Of a stretch of 64,000 nt of DNA, positions 38,895 through 46,793 are shown piece by piece (the stretch's first letter is position 1; each line of letters starts with the position of its first letter). Source of the DNA: Streptosporangium saharense (lineage in GTDB: Bacteria > Actinomycetota > Actinomycetes > Streptosporangiales > Streptosporangiaceae); NCBI RefSeq assembly GCF_014203715.1, contig NZ_JACHJP010000003.1:656186-720185 (forward strand). Reading direction: 5' to 3'. The position numbers and the translations under genes were made by a program. The notes beneath the pieces were generated by a model. The model ran no database searches, had not been told where the DNA came from, and saw only the letters and a program-made list of their open reading frames with translations.

Positions 38895-39533
38895 ATGTTG
38901 TCCATGTTGCGTGGCATAGACGTGTCGAACTGGCAGGGGGCCGTCGACTGGGGCGAGCACGCCGACGACGGCGTGGCCTTCGCCTTCGCCAAGGCCACCG
39001 AGGGGAGCACCTTCACCGACCGGTGGTTCGAGCGCAACTGGACCGGCATGCGGGAGAACTGGATCGTCTGCGGGGCCTACCACTTCGCCAGGCCGACGGG
39101 AGACCCCGAGGAGCAGGCGCGCCGCTTCCTCGGGACGGTCGAGCGGGCGGGCGGGCTGCGCCACGGTGACCTGCTCGCCCTCGACCTGGAGACCGCCGAC
39201 CGGCTGCCGCCGAGGAAGGTCGCCCGTTTCGCCCGCGCCTGGTGCGAGGCCGTCACCGCCCGCGCCGGGGTCAGGCCGGTGATCTACACCTATCTGTCCT
39301 TCGCCTACGAGGGCAACTGCGCCGGTCTTGAGGACCACCCGCTGTGGATCGCCGCCCCCGACCATCCGACGGGCAGACCGGAGATCCCGGACCCCTGGAA
39401 CAGGTGGACCATCCACCAGTACTCTCACAAACCGCTGGACCGCAACGTCTTCCGCGGGACCAGGACGCAGCTCACCTCGCTTGGCTACCGGCCCCGGCGT
39501 CGCGCTGGAAAAAGGCGTGACAGAGACCGGTAG
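38895..39533 (+). CDS. GH25 lysozyme-like protein
   Basis: 212 aa from ATG 38895. The GH25 fold is visible from GIDVSNWQGAVDWGEHADDGVAFAFAKATEGSTFTDRWFERNW at the start, through YHFARPTGDPEEQARRFL and DLLALDLETADRLP (catalytic Asp/Glu pair), to VIYTYLSF and PLWIAA. The family cuts the peptidoglycan beta-1,4 bond. There is no signal peptide, which is unusual for a secreted muramidase; it may be cytosolic until lysis or use another export route. It lies 60 bp before thrS on the same strand. Confidence 0.88.
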   Translation: MLSMLRGIDVSNWQGAVDWGEHADDGVAFAFAKATEGSTFTDRWFERNWTGMRENWIVCGAYHFARPTGDPEEQARRFLGTVERAGGLRHGDLLALDLETADRLPPRKVARFARAWCEAVTARAGVRPVIYTYLSFAYEGNCAGLEDHPLWIAAPDHPTGRPEIPDPWNRWTIHQYSHKPLDRNVFRGTRTQLTSLGYRPRRRAGKRRDRDR

Positions 39534-39593
39534 CATCGGATTCCATAGTCGGATTCTCAGGGAATCCAGCCTCACGCACACCAGGGAGCAACC

Positions 39594-41561
39594 GTGTCGC
39601 CCGTGTCAGAACTTCGCATCACCCTCGCCGGAGCCGAGCGTGTGGTGGCGGGGGGCACGACGTACGGCGACGCCCTCGGGGCGGACGGGCGATCAGTGGT
39701 CGCCGCCAGGGTCAACGGTGAGCTGAGGGACCTCGCGGCCGTGGTCTCCGACGGCGACCAGGTCGAGCCCGTCGAGGCGGCCAGCGCCGACGGCCGGGCC
39801 ATCGTGCGCCACTCGACCGCCCACGTCATGGCCCAGGCGGTCCAGGAGATCTTCCCCGACGCCAGGCTCGGCATCGGCCCGCCGGTCGAGAACGGCTTCT
39901 ACTACGACTTCGACGTCAAGGACCCCTTCACCCCCGACGACCTCAAGCGCGTCGAGAAGCGCATGCGGGAGATCGTCAAGCAGGGGCAGCTGTTCTCCCG
40001 CAGGAGGGTCTCCGACGAGGAGGCGCGCGAGGAGCTGGCGGCCGAGCCGTACAAGCTGGAGCTGATCGGGCTCAAGGGCGGCGGTGACGCCGAGGAGAGC
40101 GTCGAGGTGGGCGGCGCGGAGCTGACCATCTACGACAATCTCGACCCCAAGACCGGCGAGCTGTGCTGGAAGGACCTGTGCCGGGGGCCGCACGTGCCCA
40201 GCACCCGGTCCATCCCGGCGTTCAAGCTGATGCGCACCGGTGGCGCCTACTGGCGGGGAAGCGAGAAGAACCCGCAGCTCCAGCGCATCTACGGCACCGC
40301 GTGGGAGTCCAGGGAGCGCCAGGACGAGTATCTCCACATGCTGGAGGAGGCCGAGAAGCGCGACCACCGCAAGCTGGGCGCCGAGCTCGACCTGTTCTCC
40401 TTCCCCGACGAGCTGGGCTCGGGCCTGCCGGTCTTCCACCCCAAGGGTGGCGTGATCCGCAAGGTGCTTGAGGACTACTCGCGGCGCAGGCACGAGGAGG
40501 CCGACTACTCCTTCGTCAACACCCCGCACATCACCAAGGGTCACCTCTACGAGATCTCCGGCCACCTCGACTGGTACGCCGACGGCATGTTCCCGCCCAT
40601 GGAGCTTGAGGGCGCCAGCTACTACCTCAAGCCGATGAACTGCCCGATGCACAACCTGATCTTCAGGTCGCGCGGGCGTTCCTACCGTGAGCTGCCGCTG
40701 CGGCTGTTCGAGTTCGGCACCGTCTACCGCTACGAGAAGTCGGGCGTCGTCCACGGCCTGACCCGGGTGCGCGGCCTGACCCAGGACGACGCGCACATCT
40801 ACTGCACCCGTGACCAGATGCGCGACGAGCTGAAGTCGCTGCTGAGGTTCGTGCTCGACCTGCTGCGCGACTACGGTCTCGACGACTTCTACCTTGAGCT
40901 GTCCACCAAGGACCCGGAGAAGTTCGTCGGCTCCGACGAGGACTGGGAGGAGGCGACCGCGACGCTGCGCGAGGTCGCCGAGTCGGAGAACCTCGACCTG
41001 GTCCTCGACCCCGGCGGGGCGGCGTTCTACGGGCCGAAGATCTCCGTGCAGGCGCGCGACGCCATCGGGCGTAGCTGGCAGATGTCGACAATCCAGCTCG
41101 ACTTCAACCTGCCGAAGCTCTTCGAGCTGGAGTACCAGTCGTCGGACGGCTCCCGGCAGCAGCCCATCATGATCCACCGGGCGCTGTTCGGCTCGATCGA
41201 GCGCTTCTTCGGCGTCCTGGTTGAGCACTACGCGGGCGCCTTCCCTCCCTGGCTCGCCCCGGTGCAGGTCGTCGGTATCCCGATCGGCGACGCCCATGTC
41301 CCCTACCTCCAGGACGTGGCCAAGAAGGCCCGCGAGCGGGGCGTCAGGATCGAGGTGGACGCCTCCGGCGACCGTATGCAGAAGAAGATCCGCAACGCCC
41401 AGAAGTCCAAGGTGCCGTTCATGCTCCTGGCCGGTGACGAGGACATCGCCAACGGCGCGGTCTCCTTCAGGTTCCGCAACGGCGAGCAGAAGAACGGCGT
41501 CCCCGTCGCCCAGGCGATCGACGAGATCGTCGACGCGATCGAGCGGCGCGTCCAGGTCTGA
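39594..41561 (+). CDS. thrS: threonyl-tRNA synthetase
   Basis: 655 aa from GTG 39594. Domains in order: TGS (residues about 5-65), editing domain with the metal His pair HSTAHVMAQ (about residue 72) and the later CxxxH-like [16 protein letters not shown] (about residues 185-200), the class II core with [30 protein letters not shown] (motif 2 Cys, about residue 345) and [17 protein letters not shown] (motif 3, near residue 530), then the anticodon-binding domain ([14 protein letters not shown]...). All functional parts are complete. No T-box-like leader is seen in the 60-bp gap upstream. Confidence 0.97.
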   Translation: MSPVSELRITLAGAERVVAGGTTYGDALGADGRSVVAARVNGELRDLAAVVSDGDQVEPVEAASADGRAIVRHSTAHVMAQAVQEIFPDARLGIGPPVENGFYYDFDVKDPFTPDDLKRVEKRMREIVKQGQLFSRRRVSDEEAREELAAEPYKLELIGLKGGGDAEESVEVGGAELTIYDNLDPKTGELCWKDLCRGPHVPSTRSIPAFKLMRTGGAYWRGSEKNPQLQRIYGTAWESRERQDEYLHMLEEAEKRDHRKLGAELDLFSFPDELGSGLPVFHPKGGVIRKVLEDYSRRRHEEADYSFVNTPHITKGHLYEISGHLDWYADGMFPPMELEGASYYLKPMNCPMHNLIFRSRGRSYRELPLRLFEFGTVYRYEKSGVVHGLTRVRGLTQDDAHIYCTRDQMRDELKSLLRFVLDLLRDYGLDDFYLELSTKDPEKFVGSDEDWEEATATLREVAESENLDLVLDPGGAAFYGPKISVQARDAIGRSWQMSTIQLDFNLPKLFELEYQSSDGSRQQPIMIHRALFGSIERFFGVLVEHYAGAFPPWLAPVQVVGIPIGDAHVPYLQDVAKKARERGVRIEVDASGDRMQKKIRNAQKSKVPFMLLAGDEDIANGAVSFRFRNGEQKNGVPVAQAIDEIVDAIERRVQV

Positions 41562-41617
41562 CCCGGTTCCGGTGCGGCCCGTGACTCATGGGAGGAGCAC
41601 GGGCCGCTCACCGGGGG

Positions 41618-42157
41618 TCAGGCGTCCTGCGCGGGACGGCCGGGCACGGGCTCGCCGGGCAGGCGGACGTCCTCGACGCCCACGTTGACCTCGACGACCC
41701 GCATGCCCAGCATCCGGCTGACCGTGCGGGCCACGTTGTTCTTGACCTCGTTGGCCACGTCCATCACGACGTGGCCGTACTCCGCGACGATCGAGACGTC
41801 GATCGCGACCGTGCGGTCCTGGACGTGGGCGCTCACGCCCCGCCCGCGCTTGCCCGTGGCTGTGGCTGTGGCTGTGGCGACCCGCTCGCCGATGGCCTCC
41901 AGCACGCCCGAGGGGTCCTCGCCGAGCCCCACGACACCGGCCACCTCCAGCGTCGCGAGGGCGGCGACCTTCTCGACCACCTCGTCCGCCACCCTGATGC
42001 GGCCCTTCACCACGGCGGCGGCCGCGGACGGGGCCTCGGTCACCACGGGGGCGGCGGCCAGGGACGCCGAGAGGTTCAGCGGGAACGGGCGGGTGGCCGG
42101 GGTCTCGGCGGGAGAGTCGGTCTCCTCGGCGATGTCCTCGACGGAGACGTCGGTCAT
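41618..42157 (-). CDS. Asp23/Gls24 family envelope stress protein
   Basis: 179 aa. The conserved Asp23 core is at residues about 50-165: KGRIRVADEVVEKVAALATLEVAGVVGLG, then GVSAHVQDRTVAIDVSIVAEYGHVVMDVANEVKNNVARTVSRMLGMRVVEVNVGVEDVRLP. An Ala/Thr-rich, poorly ordered N-terminus precedes it, and a TATATATG run (codons GTCGCCACAGCCACAGCC...) sits in the middle. Family members attach to the membrane and respond to envelope stress. It lies between thrS and the HIT gene but on the other strand. Confidence 0.9.
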   Translation of the reverse strand: MTDVSVEDIAEETDSPAETPATRPFPLNLSASLAAAPVVTEAPSAAAAVVKGRIRVADEVVEKVAALATLEVAGVVGLGEDPSGVLEAIGERVATATATATGKRGRGVSAHVQDRTVAIDVSIVAEYGHVVMDVANEVKNNVARTVSRMLGMRVVEVNVGVEDVRLPGEPVPGRPAQDA

Positions 42158-42270
42158 GGGTGCTCCTCGGCTGTCGGTGGTCGTGCTCGCGAGGATTCTG
42201 CCGGAAAATAAGCCGCTTTGTCCGCATATACAGGCGGCACCGGCTGGGGACGGCCGAAACCGGTGGGCCT

Positions 42271-42837
42271 ATGCTGCAATGCATGCAGGAGAGTGAGCCG
42301 ATCGAGCAGGCGGGGGCTGGGGTCCCTGACAACTTCCAGCGACTGTGGACTCCGCACCGGATGGCCTACATCAAGGGCGAGAACAAGCCGGTCGGCTCAG
42401 GCCCCGGCGACGGCTGTCCGTTCTGCGAGATCCCGAAACTGAGCGACGAGGACGGCCTGATCGTCGCCAGGGGAACCGCGGTCTTCGCCGTGCTCAACCT
42501 CTACCCCTACAACTCCGGCCACCTGATGGTCTGCCCCTACCGGCACGTGGCCGACTACGCCGACCTCGACGAGGTGGAGACCGCCGAGCTCGCCGACTTC
42601 ACCAGACGGGCGCTCACCGCCCTGCGCAAGGCCAGCGGCGCCCAGGGCTTCAACGTCGGCATGAACCTCGGCGACGTCGCCGGGGCGGGCATCGCCGCGC
42701 ACCTGCACCAGCACGTGGTGCCCCGCTGGGGCGGGGACACCAACTTCATGCCGGTCGTCGGTCACACCAAGGTGCTGCCTCAGCTGCTGCGCGACACCAG
42801 GGAACTGCTCGCGGGCTCCTGGCCCGCCTCCGCGTAG
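42271..42837 (+). CDS. HIT-family protein (AP4A phosphorylase-like)
   Basis: 188 aa from ATG 42271 (ATG 42283 possible). The protein contains a zinc-type CPFCEI pair after GDG (about residues 50-55), VLNLYPYNSGHLMVCPYRHVADY and the triad AAHLHQHVVPRWGGDTNFMPVVG (about residues 147-169). This form with the catalytic HxHxHxx is the AP4A phosphorylase/HIT type of actinobacteria and sits in the conserved thrS-HIT-pgsA order. It cleaves nucleoside polyphosphates or AMP conjugates. Its 3' end overlaps the convergent 715-aa membrane protein gene by 58 bp. Confidence 0.92.
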   Translation: MLQCMQESEPIEQAGAGVPDNFQRLWTPHRMAYIKGENKPVGSGPGDGCPFCEIPKLSDEDGLIVARGTAVFAVLNLYPYNSGHLMVCPYRHVADYADLDEVETAELADFTRRALTALRKASGAQGFNVGMNLGDVAGAGIAAHLHQHVVPRWGGDTNFMPVVGHTKVLPQLLRDTRELLAGSWPASA

Positions 42838-44927
42838 TCTCCCGCGCCCTCGCCGAGGGCCCTGACGCCGACGGACAGCGCCAGCGGTACGGCCAGCGCC
42901 AGCGCCATGGACAGCACCGCGGCGCCCGAGTCGTTGACCAGGGTGCCGACGACCCCGCTGACCAGGGTGCCGATCAGACCGGCGCGCAGCGTGGGGGAGT
43001 GCTCGAACGCGGCGGGCAGCACCCCCGCGCTGGCGGTGTCCGGCCGCAGCAGCGCGTAGACCAGGAAGGCGAACGCGGCGATCACGATCGGCATCAGGTT
43101 CGGGTTGAGCAGCGTGCCCAGCATCGCGGCGAGCTTGCGGTTGACCACCTCGAAGGCCTCGCCGGTGAAGATCTGGCCGACGAACCGGCCCAGGTGCGTC
43201 TGGGAGCCCGGCGGGCGCAGATAGTCGAGGTAGGCGATGGTCATCACGATGACGCCGCCCGCCACGCAGAACGCGCCCAGCTTGACGATCGAGACCCGCC
43301 TGCCCGCGATCAGCAGCACTGTCACGGCGATGCCGGGCACGAAGGCGATCACCCCGCCGAAGTCGCTGCCGATCCCCGGCCAGCCGCCCAGGATCATCGC
43401 GACGCCTCCCAGCGCCGCCACGACCCCGACCGCCGCCTTCTTGTGGCCCGTGGCCGCGAGCCGGTGGGCGATGGAGGTCACGACCAGCAGCACCGAGGTG
43501 GCGAACAGCGCGAACGGGATGTTGCCCAGGCCCGAGTAACGGGCGCCGACCACGGCGGTGTAGCCCATGACGCTGTTGAACTGAAGGTACGTCCCGGTGA
43601 TCAGGTCACCGGCGAGGGTCGCCGCGGTGACGCCCGTGACGAACACCAGCGGCCCGAGCGGGGCACGGCGCCACGGCCCGGCCAGCGCCGCCGCGGCCAG
43701 CAGCAGCGTGATCCCGGCGATCCCGCCGACCAGGGCGGCCATCGGCGTCCCCGCGTGCTCCCAGGCGAGGAGGTTGACCAGGTAGGTCGAGACCGGCAGG
43801 CAGGCCAGCGTGACCGCGGCGATTCTGATCCCGCCGAGCCCGCGCCTGCGGCGCATCAGCAGGAAGGCGACGACGTAGAACAGCACCTGCAGCACGGCCA
43901 CGGCGGTGAAGAAGATCCCGCCCATGTCCCTGATCGTCTGACCGGCCCCGTCGTCGTCGACCAGCTCGGCCTTGGCTCCCTCGGTCCCGCCCGTACGGCT
44001 CGCCGAGACCTTCCAGGGCACCCCGATCACCGAGGGGGGTACGGCCACGCCCACGACGCCGAGCATCGTGGCCGTGATGTCGGGCAGGATGGAGACGTCC
44101 TCACGGTGGGTCGAGGGCGCCCCGAGGAAACGGCCGGAGGCGTCCTGTGCGCGCATCATGGCCACCCGCAGGTGCGGTGTGCCCCCGTGGTCTCCCAGGC
44201 CCGCCAGCAGCACGACGGCGTCCTGTGGGACGGCACGCAGCGCCGCCCCTACCTTGGCGTCCGCGAGGCGCAGCGCCCGCGTCCGCTGCTCGGGGGTGAG
44301 GGCGTTGTCCGTCTCGGGCAGCCGCCCGCCCGTCACGTACGGCCTGACCAGGTCGTCCACGTCGATCGCGGCGACCCGGCAGGCGTCGAACGCGCCCGGT
44401 GTCAGCTGCTCGGGCGAGGCGGCGTAGCGGTCGACCCGGCCCGACCGGTCGGCCAGGGCGATCGCCGCCCCCGGCCCGACCGCGAGCGTGCATCCGCCCG
44501 CGGCGTGTACGGCCTCGCCGAGCGTCCCGGTGCCGCGCTGTCCCGCGACCCGGTACAGGTAGTCGTAGCCGGGGATGACGGCGCCCTGACCCTCGGGAGT
44601 CGGCTCCGGCGGCAGGCCGCAGCCGTACCCGACGGCCGACCTGACACCGGCGGAGACCGTGAGCCAGCCGTCGTAGGAGCAGGTCACCCTGCCGACCGTG
44701 CGGACCGAGAGCGATCCGTTCGCGCTCTGGCCCGCCAGGGCCCACAGGTTCGGCGTGTCCCCGGGGCTCAGGTCGCTCCACAGCAGGCCGGGGACCCCGA
44801 TCAGCACCACCCGCGCGGGGCCGTTCTCATGGGCCGTGACCCGGACCGCCGGTTGCGCCGCCGCGTGCGCGGCCCCAGGCCACAGCACCCCCAGGACCAG
44901 CGCAAACGCGGCAAGCGTTCGCCTCAC
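42780..44927 (-). CDS. actinobacterial membrane protein with alkaline-phosphatase-like N-terminal domain
   Basis: 715 aa. A signal peptide (MRRTLAAFALVLGVLWPGAAHAAA) is followed by an extracytoplasmic domain: VVLIGVPGLLWSDLSPGDTPNLWALAGQSANGSLSVRT, then VVLLAGLGDHGGTPHLRVAMMRA and a THREDVSILPDITATMLG segment, as in alkaline-phosphatase superfamily proteins. From about residue 335, ten or so membrane helices follow. The mix is typical of a conserved actinobacterial envelope protein of unknown role. The 3' end overlaps the HIT gene. Confidence 0.8.
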   Translation of the reverse strand: MRRTLAAFALVLGVLWPGAAHAAAQPAVRVTAHENGPARVVLIGVPGLLWSDLSPGDTPNLWALAGQSANGSLSVRTVGRVTCSYDGWLTVSAGVRSAVGYGCGLPPEPTPEGQGAVIPGYDYLYRVAGQRGTGTLGEAVHAAGGCTLAVGPGAAIALADRSGRVDRYAASPEQLTPGAFDACRVAAIDVDDLVRPYVTGGRLPETDNALTPEQRTRALRLADAKVGAALRAVPQDAVVLLAGLGDHGGTPHLRVAMMRAQDASGRFLGAPSTHREDVSILPDITATMLGVVGVAVPPSVIGVPWKVSASRTGGTEGAKAELVDDDGAGQTIRDMGGIFFTAVAVLQVLFYVVAFLLMRRRRGLGGIRIAAVTLACLPVSTYLVNLLAWEHAGTPMAALVGGIAGITLLLAAAALAGPWRRAPLGPLVFVTGVTAATLAGDLITGTYLQFNSVMGYTAVVGARYSGLGNIPFALFATSVLLVVTSIAHRLAATGHKKAAVGVVAALGGVAMILGGWPGIGSDFGGVIAFVPGIAVTVLLIAGRRVSIVKLGAFCVAGGVIVMTIAYLDYLRPPGSQTHLGRFVGQIFTGEAFEVVNRKLAAMLGTLLNPNLMPIVIAAFAFLVYALLRPDTASAGVLPAAFEHSPTLRAGLIGTLVSGVVGTLVNDSGAAVLSMALALAVPLALSVGVRALGEGAGDYAEAGQEPASSSLVSRSS

Positions 44928-45031
44928 CAGAGACCTCCCTGATTTCGCCGTGCGTCGGCGACGTAGGGGAAGGTAGGGGAAGAGCCCACCCGCGGTCTAC
45001 CGGAAGAACAGATTCACCGGTATGAATCGGG

Positions 45032-46666
45032 TCAAGGTATGACGATCTTTGCAGTTGGACTCTCGTTCTGCAGCCGGTCGAGCGCGGTGACGAGGTAGGT
45101 CCCGCTCCCGCGCGTGGTGAAGCTCTGCCGTCCCTGGCCGGAGGCGGGCACGACGGCGACGAGGTTGCGGGCGTCCGCGGTCGCGCACTCACCGGCGTCG
45201 CCGGAGGTCACCCGGTAGACGGCGTAGGAGCGGGCGTCGGGGGAGGGGTTCCAGCTGATCGCGCCGTCCTGGGCCTTCAGGTCCGCGGGCGTCGCCGGGG
45301 CCTTGCCGCCGAGCCCCTTGATCAGCGGCAGCAGCGCGGGACGGGTGTAGTACTTCGCGACGACCTGGTCGAGCGCGCCGAGCGGGTTGGTCAGCAGCTG
45401 CTTGGCGCTGAAGTAGACGTCGCCGTTGACCTCCTTGTACTTACGGTTCAGGGCCAGGTGCGAGGCCAGCTCGCCCGCCTTCCTCCAGGCCGCGCTGTCG
45501 GTCGCCCCGACCCGGTAGAGGCCCTGCCCGATGTACAGGTCCACGTCGGTGCCCTTGACCTGCGCGGCCCACCACGGCACCAGCACGTCGTAGTCGGCGG
45601 CCTTGAAGCCACGCGGCCAGTACAGCTGCGGGATGACGTAGTCGACCGTGCCCTTCCTGATCCAGTGGCGGGCGTCGGCGTAGATGGAGTCGTAGGCGGA
45701 CATGCCGCCGGTGGCCGAGCCCGACGGGTCCTGCGCCTTGTTGCGCCAGATCCCGAAGGGGCTCACGCCGAACTTGAGGTACGGCTTCACCTGGTGGACC
45801 GTCGTGTCGACCTGGGAGATCAGCGTGTTGACGTTGTCACGCCGCCAGTCGGCCCGCTTGGCGCCCTTGCCGTACTTCCTGAAGGCCGCGTCGTCGTTGA
45901 ACGGGGCGCCCGCGCCGGGATAGGGGTAGAAGTAGTCGTCGAAGTGGATGCCGTCCACGTCGTAGCGCTGCGCCACGTCCTTGACGACCGCGGTGACGTG
46001 GTCGCGGACCGCGGGAAGACCGGGGTTGTAGTAGATCTTGCCCTCGTGCTTGACGATCCACTCCGGGTGCTTGCGGGCCGGGTGGTTGGCGGGCAGCCCT
46101 TCCATGCCCCCCTCGAACGCGGCGCGGTAGGGGTTGAACCAGGCGTGGAACTCAAGCCCGCGCCGGTGGGCCTCGGCGATCAGGAACGGCAGCGGGTCCC
46201 AGCCCGGGTCCTTGCCCGCCGTACCGGTCAGATATTCGGACCAGGGTTCGAGAGAGGACTTGTAGAGCGCGTCGGAGGCGGGGCGGACCTGGAAGAAGAC
46301 CGCGTTGAAGCGGTGCTTGACCGCCTCGTCGAGGATCCTGACGTACTCGGCGCGCTGCCGGGCGGGCGTCAGGCCGGTGCGCGAGGGCCAGTCGATGTTC
46401 TTCACCGTCGCGATCCAGATGCCGCGCATCTCCCGCTTGGGGTACTTCGCGTCGGTCGGGCAGGCCGCCGTCACGCTGTCCGCCGCGAGCGTGCCCGAGG
46501 CCGACTTGGTCCCGGCCTGCGTGGCGGGGTCGGCGGCCTTGGTCTTGGAGACCTTGGCGTGCTTGGCCGGCTTGGCCGGAGGGGCGTCCGGGCCGAAGGT
46601 GTAGGCCGCGCCGGTCGTGACGACAGCGAGGGCGGTTGCGGCGAGCAAAGGACGTCCGGTTCGCAT
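45032..46666 (-). CDS. GHL10-family glycoside hydrolase-like protein, secreted
   Basis: 544 aa. Signal peptide-like N-terminus (MRTGRPLLAATALAVVTTGAAYTF), then a Lys/Ala/Thr-rich linker. The catalytic-like TIM barrel starts at KREMRGIWIATVKNIDWPSRTGLTPARQRAEYVRILDEAVKHRFNAVFFQVRPASDALY (about residues 77-135) and contains HAWFNPYRA, NPGLPAVRDHVTAVVKDVAQRYDVDGIHFDDYFYPYPG and FGVSPFGIWRNK. This is the DUF187/GHL10 family. The C-terminus holds a fibronectin-like domain (ISWNPSPDARSYAVYRV). Acts outside the cell, on a polysaccharide not known. An operator-like inverted repeat lies just upstream. Confidence 0.9.
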   Translation of the reverse strand: MRTGRPLLAATALAVVTTGAAYTFGPDAPPAKPAKHAKVSKTKAADPATQAGTKSASGTLAADSVTAACPTDAKYPKREMRGIWIATVKNIDWPSRTGLTPARQRAEYVRILDEAVKHRFNAVFFQVRPASDALYKSSLEPWSEYLTGTAGKDPGWDPLPFLIAEAHRRGLEFHAWFNPYRAAFEGGMEGLPANHPARKHPEWIVKHEGKIYYNPGLPAVRDHVTAVVKDVAQRYDVDGIHFDDYFYPYPGAGAPFNDDAAFRKYGKGAKRADWRRDNVNTLISQVDTTVHQVKPYLKFGVSPFGIWRNKAQDPSGSATGGMSAYDSIYADARHWIRKGTVDYVIPQLYWPRGFKAADYDVLVPWWAAQVKGTDVDLYIGQGLYRVGATDSAAWRKAGELASHLALNRKYKEVNGDVYFSAKQLLTNPLGALDQVVAKYYTRPALLPLIKGLGGKAPATPADLKAQDGAISWNPSPDARSYAVYRVTSGDAGECATADARNLVAVVPASGQGRQSFTTRGSGTYLVTALDRLQNESPTAKIVIP

Positions 46667-46697
46667 GGTTCATCAGTCTGTCATCGGGCCCGAGGTG

Positions 46698-46750
46698 CTT
46701 TGGCCATAAAAAAAGAAATCGTTCTGTGACGTTACTGTTATGTGGCCAAG
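46698..46750. promoter_or_regulatory. inverted repeat between GHL10 and EF-G2 genes
   Basis: CTTTGGCCATAA (46698-46709) and TTATGTGGCCAAG (46738-46750) form an interrupted palindrome with TTGGCCA cores about 30 nt apart in an AT-rich stretch 35-85 bp before the GHL10 start. Likely a regulator binding site; the regulator is unknown. Confidence 0.4.
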
Positions 46751-46756
46751 TCTTTG

Positions 46757-46786
46757 GGGGGCGTGAGCGGCCACGCCCACGCCCCC
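46757..46786 (-). terminator. hairpin after the EF-G2 gene
   Basis: GGGGGCGTG (46757-46765) and CACGCCCCC (46778-46786) form a 9-bp stem 8 nt after the EF-G2 stop. No T-run on the minus strand. Confidence 0.45.
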
Positions 46787-46793
46787 GTGCCGG

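Noticed and set aside
39534..39593. T-box or other leader for thrS
   Set aside because: The gap is only 60 bp and shows no specifier or antiterminator structure.
42345..44942. An 865-codon plus-strand open frame
   Set aside because: It begins inside the HIT gene in another frame and continues antisense to the 715-aa membrane protein. Composition is Arg/Gly/His-rich without structure.
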